Notes: generated by a model from the letters alone, not told the origin. 64,000 nt of DNA from CAZBWP01 sp964630265 (GCA_964630265.1 CAZVRW010000007.1:1-64000); one strand, 5' to 3'; positions 54,623 to 64,000 are shown, counted from the first letter of the stretch. Program-made: numbers and translations.

Positions 54623-57600
54623 TTACTCCGCCGCCTGCCGCGGTTCGAGATCGACAGTCGGCCGGGCGGCCGGGCGCTGACGCTCGATCAACGGCCCGAT
54701 CAGCGTCAGCAGCGGCGGGATGATGGCCAGTGTCAGCACCGCCGACAGCGCCAATCCCCCCAGCACCACCGAACCGAGCCCGCGGTAGAGTTCCGAACCG
54801 GCGCCGGGAAACACCACCAGTGGCAGCATCCCGAAGATGCTGGTCAGCGTCGACATGAAGATCGGCCGGATGCGGTCGCGGGTGGCCGACACGATGGCGT
54901 CGGCCGCCGCCATGTCATCGACCCGGGCGTGATGCAGGGTCTGGTGCACGAGCAGAATGGCGTTGTTGACGACGATGCCAACCAGGATGATGAAGCCGAG
55001 GAGCGTCAGCATGTCCAGCGGCTGATAGGTGAACAGGTTGAGGATGGCCAGCCCGCCGACGCCGCCCGCCGTCGCCAGCGGCACCGCGAGGCAAATCACC
55101 AGCGGGTAGACGAAGCTCTCGAACAGCACCGCCATCACCAGATAGACGATGGCGATGGCCAGGAGAAACTGCCACTCCATCGCCGCCCAGGTTTCGGTCA
55201 GCTTGTCGGCGACACCGGCCAGCCGCAGCGTGACGCCGGACGGCAACCCCTCGGCGCGCAACTCGTCGACCACCTTCGCCTGCAGCATCTCCATGGCGGC
55301 CTCCAGCGGCATAGCCGTCGCCGGACGGATGTCGAGCGTCACCGTCCGCTCGCGTTCGAGATGCCGGATCTCGGTGGGGCCGGAGGTCACCTCGACCCGG
55401 GCCAGGGAGGAGACCGGCAGGATCTCGCCCGAGGGGGTGACGATCGGCAACTGTTCGATGCCCTGGGTCTGAATGATCTGGCTCTCCGGGCCGGCCAGGG
55501 TGAGGTCGATGCGCTTGCCGCCGACGGTAATCTCGGCGACGCGCAGGCCGTCGTTGAAGGCATCGACCGTGGAGGCGAAATCGCGGCCCGTGACGCCGGC
55601 ATCGGTCAGCCGCAGCGGATCGGGCGTGATCCGCACCTCGGGCGAGCCCAGCTCCAGTCCCGGCCGCGGTCGCATCTGGTGCCCCTCGCCGCGTGGCAGC
55701 AGCGCCTCGATCTTGCCGGCCGCACCCTGGGCGACCTCCAAAACATCTTCCAGGTCTGGGCCCGAGACGTTGACGTCGATGGAGCGGCCGCCGCCGACGG
55801 CACGGCCGAACAGTGACGGCTGGCTGATGACGCCGAAGGTGCCCGGTTCGCGGAAGATCAGCGGCCGCAACACGGGGATCAGGTCGCGGACGCGGCGTGG
55901 TTCGGCAGACGTCCCGCCGATGAAGGTGGTGGTCGGCCGGGCGACGAAGAAGAAGTTCTCGAACTTCGGCGGTTGTCCCGGCTCGGTCTCCGGACCGGTC
56001 TCCGACGCCCACATGGGGCGCACCTCCGCCTCCAGGCCTTCGGCGATCTCCCGCATCGTCTCCAGGTTGTACCCCGGCGGCGGCAGCACCACGGCGAACA
56101 CCAGGTTGCGATTGCCTTCCGGCAGGTATTCCAGCTTCGGCAGGAACAGCCATGTGGCCGTCCCGGCGGCACCGCAAACCGCCAGCACCAGCACGACCGC
56201 GGCGATCCGGTGACCGACGATACGCCGCACGAAGCCGGTGGTGCCGTCGACGAAGCCACGCGCCAAGCGATCCACCACCGGCAGGCGGCGGTTCTTGGTG
56301 ACGTCGCCGATCGGTTGGCCGAGCAGGCGGTTGGCCAGCGCCGGAATGACGGTGATGGCGACCAGCAACGACAGCACGACGGCAACGGAAATGGCGACGG
56401 CGATGTCGCGGAACAACTGGCCGACTTCCAGTTCCATGGTGAGGATCGGAATGAACACCATCACCGTGGTCAGCGCCGACACCAGCACCGCGCCCCAGAC
56501 CTGCCGCGCGCCTTCGTAGGCGGCGCGAGCGGCCGGCATGCCGCGTTGTCGCAGGCGGAAAATGTTCTCGAGCACGACGATCGCCGCATCGACCACCATG
56601 CCGACGGCAAACGCCAGCCCGGCCAGCGAGATCACGTTGATCGACCGGCCGAGGGCCGCCATGGCGACGAAGGAGCCGATGATCGACACCGGGATCGCCA
56701 GCGTGACGATCAGCGTCGCCGATCCCGACCTGAGGAACAGAAACAGCACGATGGCCGCGAGCGAGCCGCCGATCCAGATGTTCTGTTGCACCAGATCGAT
56801 GGACGAGCGGATGTAGGTGGTCTCGTCGTAAACCTGTTTCAGCGTCAGTCCCGCGTCCGGGATGAGGCCGCCGTTGAGTTCGTCGACGGCCTGCCGAATC
56901 CCCGCCATGGTCGCGATGACGTTGGCGCCGGTTTCGCGCAACGCGTTCATCGCCAGCGCTGGTTCGCCGAGGTAGCGGATGGCGGCCGTCGCCTGCTTGA
57001 TGCCGAACGCCACTTCGGCGACGTCGCCGACGGTGACGCGGGCGATGCGCCCGGTGGCGGGATCGGTGATGCTGCGCAACAAGACGGCGCGGACATCATC
57101 GGGCGTTTTGAATTCGCCTTCGCTCCGAACGACATAGCGGCGCTTGCCTTCGTCGACATCACCGGCGGAAACCGAGACGTTGGCGGCGCGCAGCGCCTGC
57201 ACGATGTCGGGCACGGTCAATCCGTACTCGGCCATCAATAACGGATCGACGGTGATCTTCAGTTCGCGGTCGGCGCCGCCAAAGACGTTGACCCGGCTGA
57301 CCCCGGGCACCCGTTCCAGGCGCTCCCGGATCACGTCGTCGACGAACTCGCGATAGGTGTCGATCTCCCGTTCGTTGCCGGGCGCCCGCCGGAAGATGAA
57401 CCAGGCGATCGGCTGATCGTCGCTGCCGGCGGTATCGAGCATCGGCTCGTCGGCCTCGTCAGGATACCCGGAGATCCGGTTCAGTCGATTGGCGACGAGC
57501 AAAAGCGCCCGGTCCATGTCCTGACCGACGTTGAACTCGAGCGTGATGCGGCCGGACCCCGTGGACGACGAGCTGCTCATCTCCGCCAGTCCCTCGAGGC

Positions 57601-57817
57601 CGCGGAGCGCCTCTTCTTGGCGGTTGATGATTTCCCGCTCGACCTCGGCGGGCGCCGCCCCCGGCCACGAGGTGTTGACGCTGATCACCGGCCGATTGAC
57701 GTCGGGTGCGAGCTGGATCGGAATGTTCTGCAGGGCAACCATGCCGAACAAGACGACCATGATCACCGCCGCGAGGACGGCCATGGGCCGCTCGATCGAC
57801 AGGCGGATCAGATTCAT
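54623..57817 (-). CDS. RND family efflux transporter (HAE1 type)
   Basis: A 1064-residue multidrug-type RND pump. It begins 'LSIERPMAVLAAVIMVVLFGMVALQNIPIQLAP', with 'LAFAVGMVVDAAIVVLENIFRL' (proton-relay Asp in helix 4) and 'IILVGIVVNNAILLVHQTL' in helix 10. The porter loops include 'GPTEIRHLERERTVTLDI' and 'PTTTFIGG'. It ends in a charged tail. It forms an operon with the adaptor upstream (four-base overlap). No outer-membrane factor gene is present. Substrate unknown. Confidence 0.95.
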   Translation of the reverse strand: MNLIRLSIERPMAVLAAVIMVVLFGMVALQNIPIQLAPDVNRPVISVNTSWPGAAPAEVEREIINRQEEALRGLEGLAEMSSSSSTGSGRITLEFNVGQDMDRALLLVANRLNRISGYPDEADEPMLDTAGSDDQPIAWFIFRRAPGNEREIDTYREFVDDVIRERLERVPGVSRVNVFGGADRELKITVDPLLMAEYGLTVPDIVQALRAANVSVSAGDVDEGKRRYVVRSEGEFKTPDDVRAVLLRSITDPATGRIARVTVGDVAEVAFGIKQATAAIRYLGEPALAMNALRETGANVIATMAGIRQAVDELNGGLIPDAGLTLKQVYDETTYIRSSIDLVQQNIWIGGSLAAIVLFLFLRSGSATLIVTLAIPVSIIGSFVAMAALGRSINVISLAGLAFAVGMVVDAAIVVLENIFRLRQRGMPAARAAYEGARQVWGAVLVSALTTVMVFIPILTMELEVGQLFRDIAVAISVAVVLSLLVAITVIPALANRLLGQPIGDVTKNRRLPVVDRLARGFVDGTTGFVRRIVGHRIAAVVLVLAVCGAAGTATWLFLPKLEYLPEGNRNLVFAVVLPPPGYNLETMREIAEGLEAEVRPMWASETGPETEPGQPPKFENFFFVARPTTTFIGGTSAEPRRVRDLIPVLRPLIFREPGTFGVISQPSLFGRAVGGGRSIDVNVSGPDLEDVLEVAQGAAGKIEALLPRGEGHQMRPRPGLELGSPEVRITPDPLRLTDAGVTGRDFASTVDAFNDGLRVAEITVGGKRIDLTLAGPESQIIQTQGIEQLPIVTPSGEILPVSSLARVEVTSGPTEIRHLERERTVTLDIRPATAMPLEAAMEMLQAKVVDELRAEGLPSGVTLRLAGVADKLTETWAAMEWQFLLAIAIVYLVMAVLFESFVYPLVICLAVPLATAGGVGGLAILNLFTYQPLDMLTLLGFIILVGIVVNNAILLVHQTLHHARVDDMAAADAIVSATRDRIRPIFMSTLTSIFGMLPLVVFPGAGSELYRGLGSVVLGGLALSAVLTLAIIPPLLTLIGPLIERQRPAARPTVDLEPRQAAE

Positions 57818-58935
57818 CCGCCGGCTCCCGCACCGGCTCCCGCAGCGGCCCCACCGTTGACCCGGATTGACTGCCCCGGTCGCAGGCGTTCGTTACCGCG
57901 AACGACGACGACGTCGCCGTCCGCGAGCCCGTCGAGGACCTCGAAGCGGCTGCCAATCGCCTCCCCCACGGTCACCGGCCGCGGCACGGCCTTGCCGTCT
58001 TCCACCGCGAACACGGTCTGCTGCCCGCGCCGGCGGACCACCGCATCCTTGTGCACCGTCAACACGTCGCGCGACCCGCCCACGGGAAGCCACAGGGTGA
58101 CGCTCTGACCGGAGACCGCCTGAGAGCCAAGTTCCCCATCCGGCGCGAACCGCACCGTCCGGGTGCGGGTGAGCGGATTTTCTTCCGGCAGCACGGCCCG
58201 CACCGTTGCCGGTTGGCGGTCGGCGCCGAAGGCCACGGACGTCCCGGACTCCAGCGCCCGAGCGCGCACCTGGGGCACGTCGGCCTCGATTTCCAGACAG
58301 CCGGCGTTGACCAGCGTAACCACCGCCGATCCCGGACTGACGTAGGCACCGACTTCGGTGTGCCGGCGGCTCACCGCGCCGGCGTACGGCGCCCGAATCT
58401 CGGCGTCCCGATAGTCGATCTCAGCCAGCCGTTGTTCGGCGGTCGCCCGAGCCACCAGCGCCTGCGTTTCGGCGAGATCGGCCTCGGTCATCGCCACCTC
58501 CAGCCGCTTGTCCTCGTACTGACCCTCGCTGAAGGCCGGCGAGCGACGCAGCCGGCTGAGCCGGTCCAGTTCCTGCCGCCGCAACGCCAACTTCGAGCGG
58601 GTGGCGTTGACCACGGCTTCCGCCTCGGCGACGCGGGCGCTGCGCAGCGCCACTTCGGCGGCAAAGCGTTCGCGAGCCAGTACGGCGATGACGTCGCCCT
58701 CGCGCATACGATCGCCGACCTCGACGGCGACGTGGCCGACGGCGCCGCCGACCTGCGCGGTCACCTCGCCACCCTGGCAAGCGACGAAGCGACCAACCAC
58801 GGGCGCGGTCTGGTGCAACGGCTCGGACCGCACCGGGTCCACGCCCACTAGGGACGCCTCTTGTGCAACCGCCGGCAACGCCGCGCCGATCAGGCAGGCT
58901 GCCAGCAGCGCACGTGCCGCGCTTCGAATCCTCAT
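57814..58935 (-). CDS. RND efflux pump periplasmic adaptor
   Basis: A 373-residue membrane fusion protein with a signal peptide (ending AVAQE). 'GGEVTAQVGGAVGHVAVEVGDRMREGDVIAVL' is the lipoyl hairpin, residues ~90-160 the coiled coil, and 'IDYRDAEIRAPYAGAVSRRHTEVGAYV' closes it. The C-terminal region ('SVTLWLPVGGSRDVLTVHKDAVVRR') is the barrel/membrane-proximal part. ATG at 58935 was chosen over a longer frame. The last residues are Gly/Ala-rich. Paired with the HAE1 pump. Confidence 0.92.
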   Translation of the reverse strand: MRIRSAARALLAACLIGAALPAVAQEASLVGVDPVRSEPLHQTAPVVGRFVACQGGEVTAQVGGAVGHVAVEVGDRMREGDVIAVLARERFAAEVALRSARVAEAEAVVNATRSKLALRRQELDRLSRLRRSPAFSEGQYEDKRLEVAMTEADLAETQALVARATAEQRLAEIDYRDAEIRAPYAGAVSRRHTEVGAYVSPGSAVVTLVNAGCLEIEADVPQVRARALESGTSVAFGADRQPATVRAVLPEENPLTRTRTVRFAPDGELGSQAVSGQSVTLWLPVGGSRDVLTVHKDAVVRRRGQQTVFAVEDGKAVPRPVTVGEAIGSRFEVLDGLADGDVVVVRGNERLRPGQSIRVNGGAAAGAGAGAGG

Positions 58936-59238
58936 AAGTCGACCTCTGCCCTTAGTCCACGGTCTCTGCCCTTGCGGCTTCGCCGCCCCTTGACGCCCGG
59001 CCATGCCGCGACCGGCTCCTGCAACGTCGGCCCCGGCGGCCTCGTCGAACGACGGCGTTCAAGTGCGGTCCACAGCCGCTGCAAACCCGATCGACTGGTC
59101 AGGCGAATCCCGCCTCCGCCCCGCTCCAGCCGAGCCGGCGGATATTTTCCCTGGCCAGCGCTGCGACTAACCACCAATATGGCAGCTTTCGGCTGTTCGT
59201 CCATCCACTCTCGATCAACCTCGCGGACCTTCGCCTTT
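58936..59238. other. Intergenic region between the divergent RND adaptor and HDAC-family gene
   Basis: About 303 bases without a gene. It must hold the promoters of both arms. TCTGCCCTT occurs twice at 58945-58985. A 90-codon minus-strand frame (58932-59204) exists but has a composition typical of chance GC-rich frames. No known site recognised. Confidence 0.5.
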
Positions 59239-60168
59239 ATGCCAACCGCCCTGTTTACGCATCCGTCCTGTCTGCAACACGAAATGGGATCCTGGCACCC
59301 CGAGGCCCCGGCCCGGCTCCTGGCGATCCAGGAGGCGCTCGAACACGAGGATTTCCACTATCTACAGCGACGCCAGGCACCGCTCGGCTCGGTGAAAGAG
59401 ATCGAATACGTCCACGCGCCCTATTATGTGGAGGCGCTGTTCGAAAACCTGCCGAAGTCTGGGCACGTGCATCTCGATCCCGATACCGCCACGTGTCCGG
59501 CGTCGGGAAACGCGGCACTGCACGCCGTCGGCGCCCTGTGCGAGGCCATCGACGCCGTCATCAAGGGCGACATTCGCAATGCCTTCTGTGCCGTGCGGCC
59601 GCCGGGGCACCATGCCGAGATCGCCCAGGCCATGGGCTTCTGCCTGTTCAACAACGTGGCCATCGCCGCCGAACACGCCCGCCACAAGCACGGCATCGAA
59701 CGCGTCGCCGTCGTCGATTTCGACGTCCATCACGGCAACGGCACGCAGAACTATTTCTATCGCTATCGTGACCTGTTCTACGCCTCCAGCCACCAGTGGC
59801 CCTGCTATCCGGGCACCGGTATGGAGCAGGAAACCGGCGTCTATAACAACATCGTCAACGTCCAGCTCCGCCCGGGCTCCGGCTCGGAGGAGTTTCGCGC
59901 CGCCTATCGCGACCGGATCCTGCCGGCTCTCGATGCCTTCGCACCCGATCTGCTGCTGATTTCCGCCGGATTCGATGCGCATGCCCGCGACCCGTTGGCA
60001 CAATTGCGCGTTCAGACGGCAGATTTTCAGTGGGTGACGCGGGAACTGCTCGACATTGCCGAAAAGCGCTGCAATGGTCGCGTCGTTTCGACACTCGAGG
60101 GGGGTTACGATCTGGAGGCGTTGGCCGCCAGCGTTGCCGTGCACGTCAAGGCGATGATGGGCAGTTGA
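59239..60168 (+). CDS. Histone deacetylase family protein
   Basis: A 309-residue zinc-dependent deacetylase-like hydrolase (arginase/deacetylase superfamily). Active-site signatures: 'RPPGHHAEIAQAMGFCLFNNVA' (two His), 'VAVVDFDVHHGNGTQ' (zinc Asp and His), 'ISAGFDAHARDPL' (second Asp) and 'STLEGGYDLEAL' (catalytic Tyr). In bacteria these act on acetylpolyamines, acetoin-linked or other amides; the substrate here is not known. Starts at ATG 59239. The xseB gene follows 79 bases later, a typical alphaproteobacterial arrangement. Confidence 0.93.
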   Translation: MPTALFTHPSCLQHEMGSWHPEAPARLLAIQEALEHEDFHYLQRRQAPLGSVKEIEYVHAPYYVEALFENLPKSGHVHLDPDTATCPASGNAALHAVGALCEAIDAVIKGDIRNAFCAVRPPGHHAEIAQAMGFCLFNNVAIAAEHARHKHGIERVAVVDFDVHHGNGTQNYFYRYRDLFYASSHQWPCYPGTGMEQETGVYNNIVNVQLRPGSGSEEFRAAYRDRILPALDAFAPDLLLISAGFDAHARDPLAQLRVQTADFQWVTRELLDIAEKRCNGRVVSTLEGGYDLEALAASVAVHVKAMMGS

Positions 60169-60247
60169 CCGGCGTCCTGCGACGTATCTCTCTTGCTGCT
60201 CTGTTTTTCGGAACATATGCTCGCGGGACATGTGCCTTGGGGGATCG

Positions 60248-60499
60248 ATGCCTGAACCGACGCTGCCGGCTGATATCGTCGGACTGAGTTTCGAAGACGC
60301 GCTGGCCGAGCTCGAAACGATCGTCCGCCGGCTCGAGGAGGGATCGGCGCGACTCGACGAGGCGATCGGCGCCTACGAGCGCGGCGCATTGCTCAAGCGA
60401 CATTGCGAGACCAAGTTGCAGGAAGCCCAGATGCGCGTCGAAAAGATCGTCCTCGGCCCCGATGGCTCCGTCGGGGTGCAGCCCGCGACGCTGGAATAG
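60248..60499 (+). CDS. xseB: Exodeoxyribonuclease VII small subunit
   Basis: An 83-residue protein with the XseB pattern: 'LSFEDALAELETIVRRLEEGSARLDEAIGAYERGALLKRHCETKL' split over two helices. XseB joins XseA to degrade single-stranded DNA. Length is right. It starts at MPEP (60248), with GGGGG upstream. ispA follows 11 bases after the stop, so these are co-transcribed. Confidence 0.95.
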   Translation: MPEPTLPADIVGLSFEDALAELETIVRRLEEGSARLDEAIGAYERGALLKRHCETKLQEAQMRVEKIVLGPDGSVGVQPATLE

Positions 60500-60510
60500 G
60501 GATCCCGTCC

Positions 60511-61395
60511 GTGGACATCCAGGCTGCGCTCGCCGAGAACGCGCGTGCCGTGACGGCGCTGCTCGAAACGCTGTTGCCGTTGGACGACGAGCCCGAATCG
60601 CGCGTCGTCGAAGCGATGCGCTATGCCACCTTGTCCGGCGGCAAACGCATCCGCCCGTTCATGGTGACGGCCAGCGCCGGTTTGTTCGATGTGGACGGCG
60701 AGCGGGCGATGCGCGTCGCGGCGGCCGTGGAGATGGTGCACTGCTATTCGCTGATCCACGACGACCTGCCGGCCATGGACAACGATTCGCTGCGGCGCGG
60801 GTTGCCCACCTGCCACGTCAAGTTTGACGAAGCGACGGCGATCCTCGCCGGCGACGCGCTGTTGACACTGGCCTTCGAGGTGCTCGCCCATCCGTCCACC
60901 CACGGCGATGCGCGGGTGCGCAGCGATCTGGTCCTGGATCTGGCCAAGGCGGCGGGCGCCGACGGCATGGTGGGCGGCCAGATGCTCGATCTGCTGGCCG
61001 AGAACGTCGATCTGGAAGTGGACGCCGTCACCCGCCTGCAGCGGCTGAAAACCGGCGCGCTGATCAACTTCTCCTGCGAGTCCGGCGCCGTGCTCGGCCG
61101 CGCCACCGAGGCGGCACGCTTGGCGCTGCACGCCTATGCCCACGATCTCGGACTCGCCTTTCAGATCGTCGACGATCTCTTGGATGTCGAAGGCTCCGAG
61201 GCCGAGGTCGGCAAGAAAACCGGCAAGGACAGGGTCGCCGGCAAGGCGACCTTCGTCACCAAGCTCGGCATCGAGCGCGCCCGCGATCAGGCGGAAATGC
61301 TCTCGCGCCAAGCCATCCAACATCTCGACGTTTTTTCGGACTACGCCGATCCGCTGCGCGCGCTGGCTCGGTATGTCGTCGATCGCCGCGCGTGA
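60511..61395 (+). CDS. ispA: Farnesyl diphosphate synthase
   Basis: A 294-residue polyprenyl synthase (IspA). First Asp-rich motif 'HDDLPAMDND' near residue 83; second 'FQIVDDLLDVEGS' near residue 213. 'LSGGKRIRPFMV' (diphosphate-binding) and 'GGQMLD' match. It makes farnesyl diphosphate from IPP and DMAPP/GPP. It starts with GTG at 60511. dxs, the first enzyme of the precursor (MEP) pathway, follows 56 bases later. Confidence 0.96.
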   Translation: MDIQAALAENARAVTALLETLLPLDDEPESRVVEAMRYATLSGGKRIRPFMVTASAGLFDVDGERAMRVAAAVEMVHCYSLIHDDLPAMDNDSLRRGLPTCHVKFDEATAILAGDALLTLAFEVLAHPSTHGDARVRSDLVLDLAKAAGADGMVGGQMLDLLAENVDLEVDAVTRLQRLKTGALINFSCESGAVLGRATEAARLALHAYAHDLGLAFQIVDDLLDVEGSEAEVGKKTGKDRVAGKATFVTKLGIERARDQAEMLSRQAIQHLDVFSDYADPLRALARYVVDRRA

Positions 61396-61451
61396 TTGGT
61401 GTCCGATGAACCGGACGACTGGCCGCGAAGAGAAATAAAGGAGTTGAGACT

Positions 61452-63377
61452 GTGACGGAGCACCGGATGACCCCGCTGCTGGACCGCATCAACGATCCCG
61501 CGACCCTGCGGACCCTGCCCGAGAGCGATTTGCGCCAAGTCGCGGACGAACTCCGTAGCGACACCGTGCGCATCGTCTCGCGCATCGGCGGCCACCTCGG
61601 CGCCAGTCTCGGCGTCGTCGAGTTGACGGTGGCGCTGCACTACGTCTTCGACACGCCGCGTGACCGGTTGCTCTGGGACGTCGGCCACCAGGCGTATCCA
61701 CACAAGATCCTCACCGGCCGGCGTGCCATGATGCCGACGTTACGCCAGGGCGGCGGCCTCTCCGGCTTCACCAAGCGCTCGGAAAGCGAATACGATCCGT
61801 TCGGCGCCGGGCACAGCTCGACATCCATCTCCGCAGCGCTCGGCATGGCCGTCGCCCGCGACGCCGAAAAGCAGGACAACCACGTGATCGCGGTGATCGG
61901 CGATGGCGCGATGAGTGCCGGCATGGCCTACGAGGCGATGAACAACGCCGGCTCCATGGATTCGCGGCTGATCGTCATCCTCAACGACAACGACATGTCG
62001 ATCGCGCCGCCGGTGGGGGCGCTCAGTGCCTATCTCTCGCGGCTGATCTCGTCTCGCTCGTTCCGCTCGGTCCGCAATTTCGCCGGCGAGTTGGCGCGCA
62101 AGTTCCCGCGGCCGCTGGGCAACGCCGCCCGCCGCGCCGAGGAGTACGCGCGCGGCATGGTCACGGGGGGCACGCTGTTCGAGGAGCTCGGCTTCTACTA
62201 TGTCGGACCCATCGACGGTCACAACCTCGACCACCTGCTGCCCGTCCTCAAGAACCTGCGCGATGATCGCGAGCCGGGCCCCGTGCTCTTGCATGTCGTC
62301 ACCCGCAAGGGCCACGGCTATGCACCGGCCGAGCAGGCGGCGGACAAGTACCACGGCGTCGGCAAGTTCAACGTCGTCACCGGCGAGCAGGTCAAGGCGA
62401 AGAGCAATGCGCCGTCCTACACCGGCGTCTTCGCCAGGGCGCTGATCCGTGAGGCGCACAAGGATCCGCGGGTGTGCGCGATCACCGCGGCGATGCCGGG
62501 CGGCACCGGTCTCGACGCCTTCGAGCAGGTGTTCCCGGACCGGACCTTCGACGTCGGCATCGCCGAACAGCACGCGGTGACGTTCGCCGCCGGCCTCGCC
62601 GCCGAGGGGCGCAAGCCGTTCGCCGCCATCTACTCGACCTTCCTGCAGCGGGCCTACGATCAGGTGGTGCACGACGTCGCGCTGCAGAAGCTGCCCGTGC
62701 GTTTCGCCATCGACCGCGCCGGCCTGGTCGGCGCCGATGGCGCCACCCACGCCGGGGCCTTCGACCTCGCCTATCTCTGCTGTCTGCCGAACATGATCGT
62801 CATGGCCGCCGGCGACGAGGCGGAGTTGATACACATGGTGGCGACCGCCGCCGCCATGGACGACCTGCCGAGCGCCTTCCGCTATCCGCGCGGCGAGGGG
62901 ATGGGCGTCGAACTGCCGGAGGAAGGCGTGCCGCTGCCCATCGGCAAGGGACGCATCCTGCGCGAAGGCACCAAGGTGGCGTTGCTGAGCCTTGGCGGTC
63001 GGTTGGCCGAAGCGAGCCGCGCCGCCGACGAACTCGCCGCGCGCGGCCTCTCGACGACTCTCGCCGACGCGCGCTTCGCCAAACCGCTGGATCGCGACCT
63101 GATCGGCCGGCTGGCGCATGAGCACGAGGTGATGATCACCATCGAGGAAGGGTCGGTCGGTGGCTTCGGCGCGCACGTCATGCAGTTTCTCGCCACCGCG
63201 GGGATCTTTGATAGCGGCCTGAAGTTCCGCCCCATGTGCCTGCCCGACCGGTTCCAGGACCACGCGGCGCCGGATGTCCAGTACGCCGAAGCCGGTCTGC
63301 AGGCGGCCGACATCGTCGCCACGGCGCTGTCGGCGCTCGGCCTCAACAAGGACGCGGCGGCGGTGGCGCGCGCCTGA
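61452..63377 (+). CDS. dxs: 1-deoxy-D-xylulose-5-phosphate synthase
   Basis: A 641-residue thiamine-diphosphate enzyme of the MEP isoprenoid pathway, condensing pyruvate and glyceraldehyde 3-phosphate. The thiamine motif 'GDGAMSAGMAYEAMNNAG' begins near residue 150, with 'LWDVGHQAYPHKILTGR' before it and the transketolase-like 'DVGIAEQHAVTFAAGLA' later. 'DRAGLVGADGATHAGAFD' is the DXS signature. Start is GTG at 61452, with AAGGAG upstream (61439 region). It follows ispA. Confidence 0.98.
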   Translation: MTEHRMTPLLDRINDPATLRTLPESDLRQVADELRSDTVRIVSRIGGHLGASLGVVELTVALHYVFDTPRDRLLWDVGHQAYPHKILTGRRAMMPTLRQGGGLSGFTKRSESEYDPFGAGHSSTSISAALGMAVARDAEKQDNHVIAVIGDGAMSAGMAYEAMNNAGSMDSRLIVILNDNDMSIAPPVGALSAYLSRLISSRSFRSVRNFAGELARKFPRPLGNAARRAEEYARGMVTGGTLFEELGFYYVGPIDGHNLDHLLPVLKNLRDDREPGPVLLHVVTRKGHGYAPAEQAADKYHGVGKFNVVTGEQVKAKSNAPSYTGVFARALIREAHKDPRVCAITAAMPGGTGLDAFEQVFPDRTFDVGIAEQHAVTFAAGLAAEGRKPFAAIYSTFLQRAYDQVVHDVALQKLPVRFAIDRAGLVGADGATHAGAFDLAYLCCLPNMIVMAAGDEAELIHMVATAAAMDDLPSAFRYPRGEGMGVELPEEGVPLPIGKGRILREGTKVALLSLGGRLAEASRAADELAARGLSTTLADARFAKPLDRDLIGRLAHEHEVMITIEEGSVGGFGAHVMQFLATAGIFDSGLKFRPMCLPDRFQDHAAPDVQYAEAGLQAADIVATALSALGLNKDAAAVARA

Positions 63378-63382
63378 GCCGC

Positions 63383-64000
63383 GTGACCGGCGCCGGGCGC
63401 CGGCGACGGCTGGATCAGCTGCTGGTCGAGCGCGGGCTGGCGGACAGCCGGGCCAAGGCGCAGGCGCTGATTCTCGCCGGGCTGGTCTTCGCCGACACGC
63501 GGCGCCTCGACAAGGCCGGCCAGATGCTGGACGTGGACGCACCGCTCGAGGTGCGTGGCCGCGACCATCCTTGGGTTTCCCGCGGCGGCGTCAAGCTGGC
63601 CCATGCCCTTGACCATTTCACCCTCGATCCCGGCGACCGCGTCTGCCTCGACGTCGGCGCATCCACGGGCGGTTTCACCGATGTGCTGCTGACCCGCGGC
63701 GCCGCCCGTGTCTACGCCGTCGACGTCGGCCACGGCCAGTTGGCTTGGCGGTTGCGCCAGGATCCGCGCGTCGTCGTGCTGGAACGGACCAATTGCCGCT
63801 CGCTGGCGCGCTCACACGTGCCGGAGGCGGTCGACCTCATCACCTGCGACGTCAGTTTCATCGGCCTGGAGACGGCGCTGCCGGCGGCGCTGGCGCTGGC
63901 CGCCGCGTCCGCCGATCTGGTGGCGCTGATCAAGCCGCAGTTCGAGGCGGGCCGCGCGCACGTCGGCAAGGGCGGCGTCGTCCGCGATCCGGCGGTGCAC
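63383..64000 (+). CDS. tlyA: TlyA family rRNA 2'-O-methyltransferase (3' end outside window)
   Basis: The N-terminal S4 RNA-binding domain is 'RRLDQLLVERGLADSRAKAQALILAG', followed by a FtsJ-like SAM-methyltransferase domain: 'WVSRGGVKLAHALDHF', the SAM-binding 'CLDVGASTGGFTDVLL', 'LITCDVSFIGL' and 'ALIKPQFE', carrying the K-D-K-E tetrad. TlyA proteins methylate 16S and 23S rRNA and are also called haemolysin-like. It begins with GTG at 63383, five bases after the dxs stop, with the frame open to the end of the window; only 206 codons are visible of about 250. Confidence 0.93.
   Translation, partial: MTGAGRRRRLDQLLVERGLADSRAKAQALILAGLVFADTRRLDKAGQMLDVDAPLEVRGRDHPWVSRGGVKLAHALDHFTLDPGDRVCLDVGASTGGFTDVLLTRGAARVYAVDVGHGQLAWRLRQDPRVVVLERTNCRSLARSHVPEAVDLITCDVSFIGLETALPAALALAAASADLVALIKPQFEAGRAHVGKGGVVRDPAVH

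Noticed and set aside
58932..59204. 90-codon minus-strand frame upstream of the RND adaptor
   Set aside because: Basic, low-complexity translation with no motif, overlapping the adaptor start; likely chance.

Overview
The window is GC-rich chromosomal DNA of an alphaproteobacterium, most likely of the Rhodospirillales. The main evidence is the gene order: ileS-lspA-DUF3035 lipoprotein-two M16 peptidases; histone-deacetylase-like gene-xseB-ispA-dxs-tlyA; dnaX, ybaB and recR close together; plus a small SRP RNA of the alphaproteobacterial type. Three runs of exactly 100 N (13033-13132, 45926-46025, 51694-51793) show that it is a scaffold with unsized gaps. Two gaps cut real genes (modA and znuA) and make them look frameshifted. 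A fumarate reductase of the E. coli type, a V/A-type ATPase and an (R)-enoyl-CoA hydratase-like MaoC protein would suit a facultative storage-polymer former such as a Defluviicoccus-like organism, but that is only a suggestion.

Layout. 1-2610: end of pheA, a GNAT acetyltransferase, nudC and a small lipoprotein. 2710-9173: SRP RNA, a 29-bp hairpin repeat, dnaX, a CYTH protein, a repeat-rich spacer, a porin, ybaB, recR and a conserved hypothetical. 9264-13694: an unusual minus-strand block with two exported cysteine-rich proteins built on NPC/CAA repeats (one fused to a cytochrome P460 domain with a CxxCH motif), a cupredoxin-like exported protein, a YeeE/YedE transporter and a DUF302 protein. 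13835-18859: rmuC, a DUF4139 protein, small stress-type proteins, a hemerythrin and YjbQ. 18939-22180: frdDCBA. 22394-27493: recQ, a MATE exporter, an orphan integrase-like core-binding protein, a MaoC hydratase and a DUF169 protein. 27510-27620: a vapC remnant. 27722-35687: ribF, ileS, lspA, DUF3035 and two M16 peptidases.

36213-43655 is a seven-gene V/A-ATPase operon in the order B-D-I-K-E-X-A. This is a circular permutation of the E-X-A-B-D-I-K order known from Chlamydia and Bacteroidetes, and it lacks recognisable C and F subunits. 43677-46617 is a molybdate ABC transporter (modABC) with a ModE-like regulator. 46778-51012 is an RND efflux pair. 51037-54587 is a zinc uptake locus (znuA diverging from zur-znuC-znuB) with a Zur-box-like site between the arms. 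54623-58935 is a second RND pair. 59239-64000 carries a histone-deacetylase-family hydrolase, xseB, ispA, dxs and the start of tlyA.

The best candidate for something not well described is the 9.3-10.9 kb pair. Both proteins share a leader and a short LPAAK-R-G-LAA-C module in front of the cysteine repeats, and one carries a catalytic-type haem domain. The permuted ATPase operon is the second. Many short tandem repeats sit at or near gene ends (2808, 5581, 9264, 13787, 28421), which seems to be a habit of this genome.
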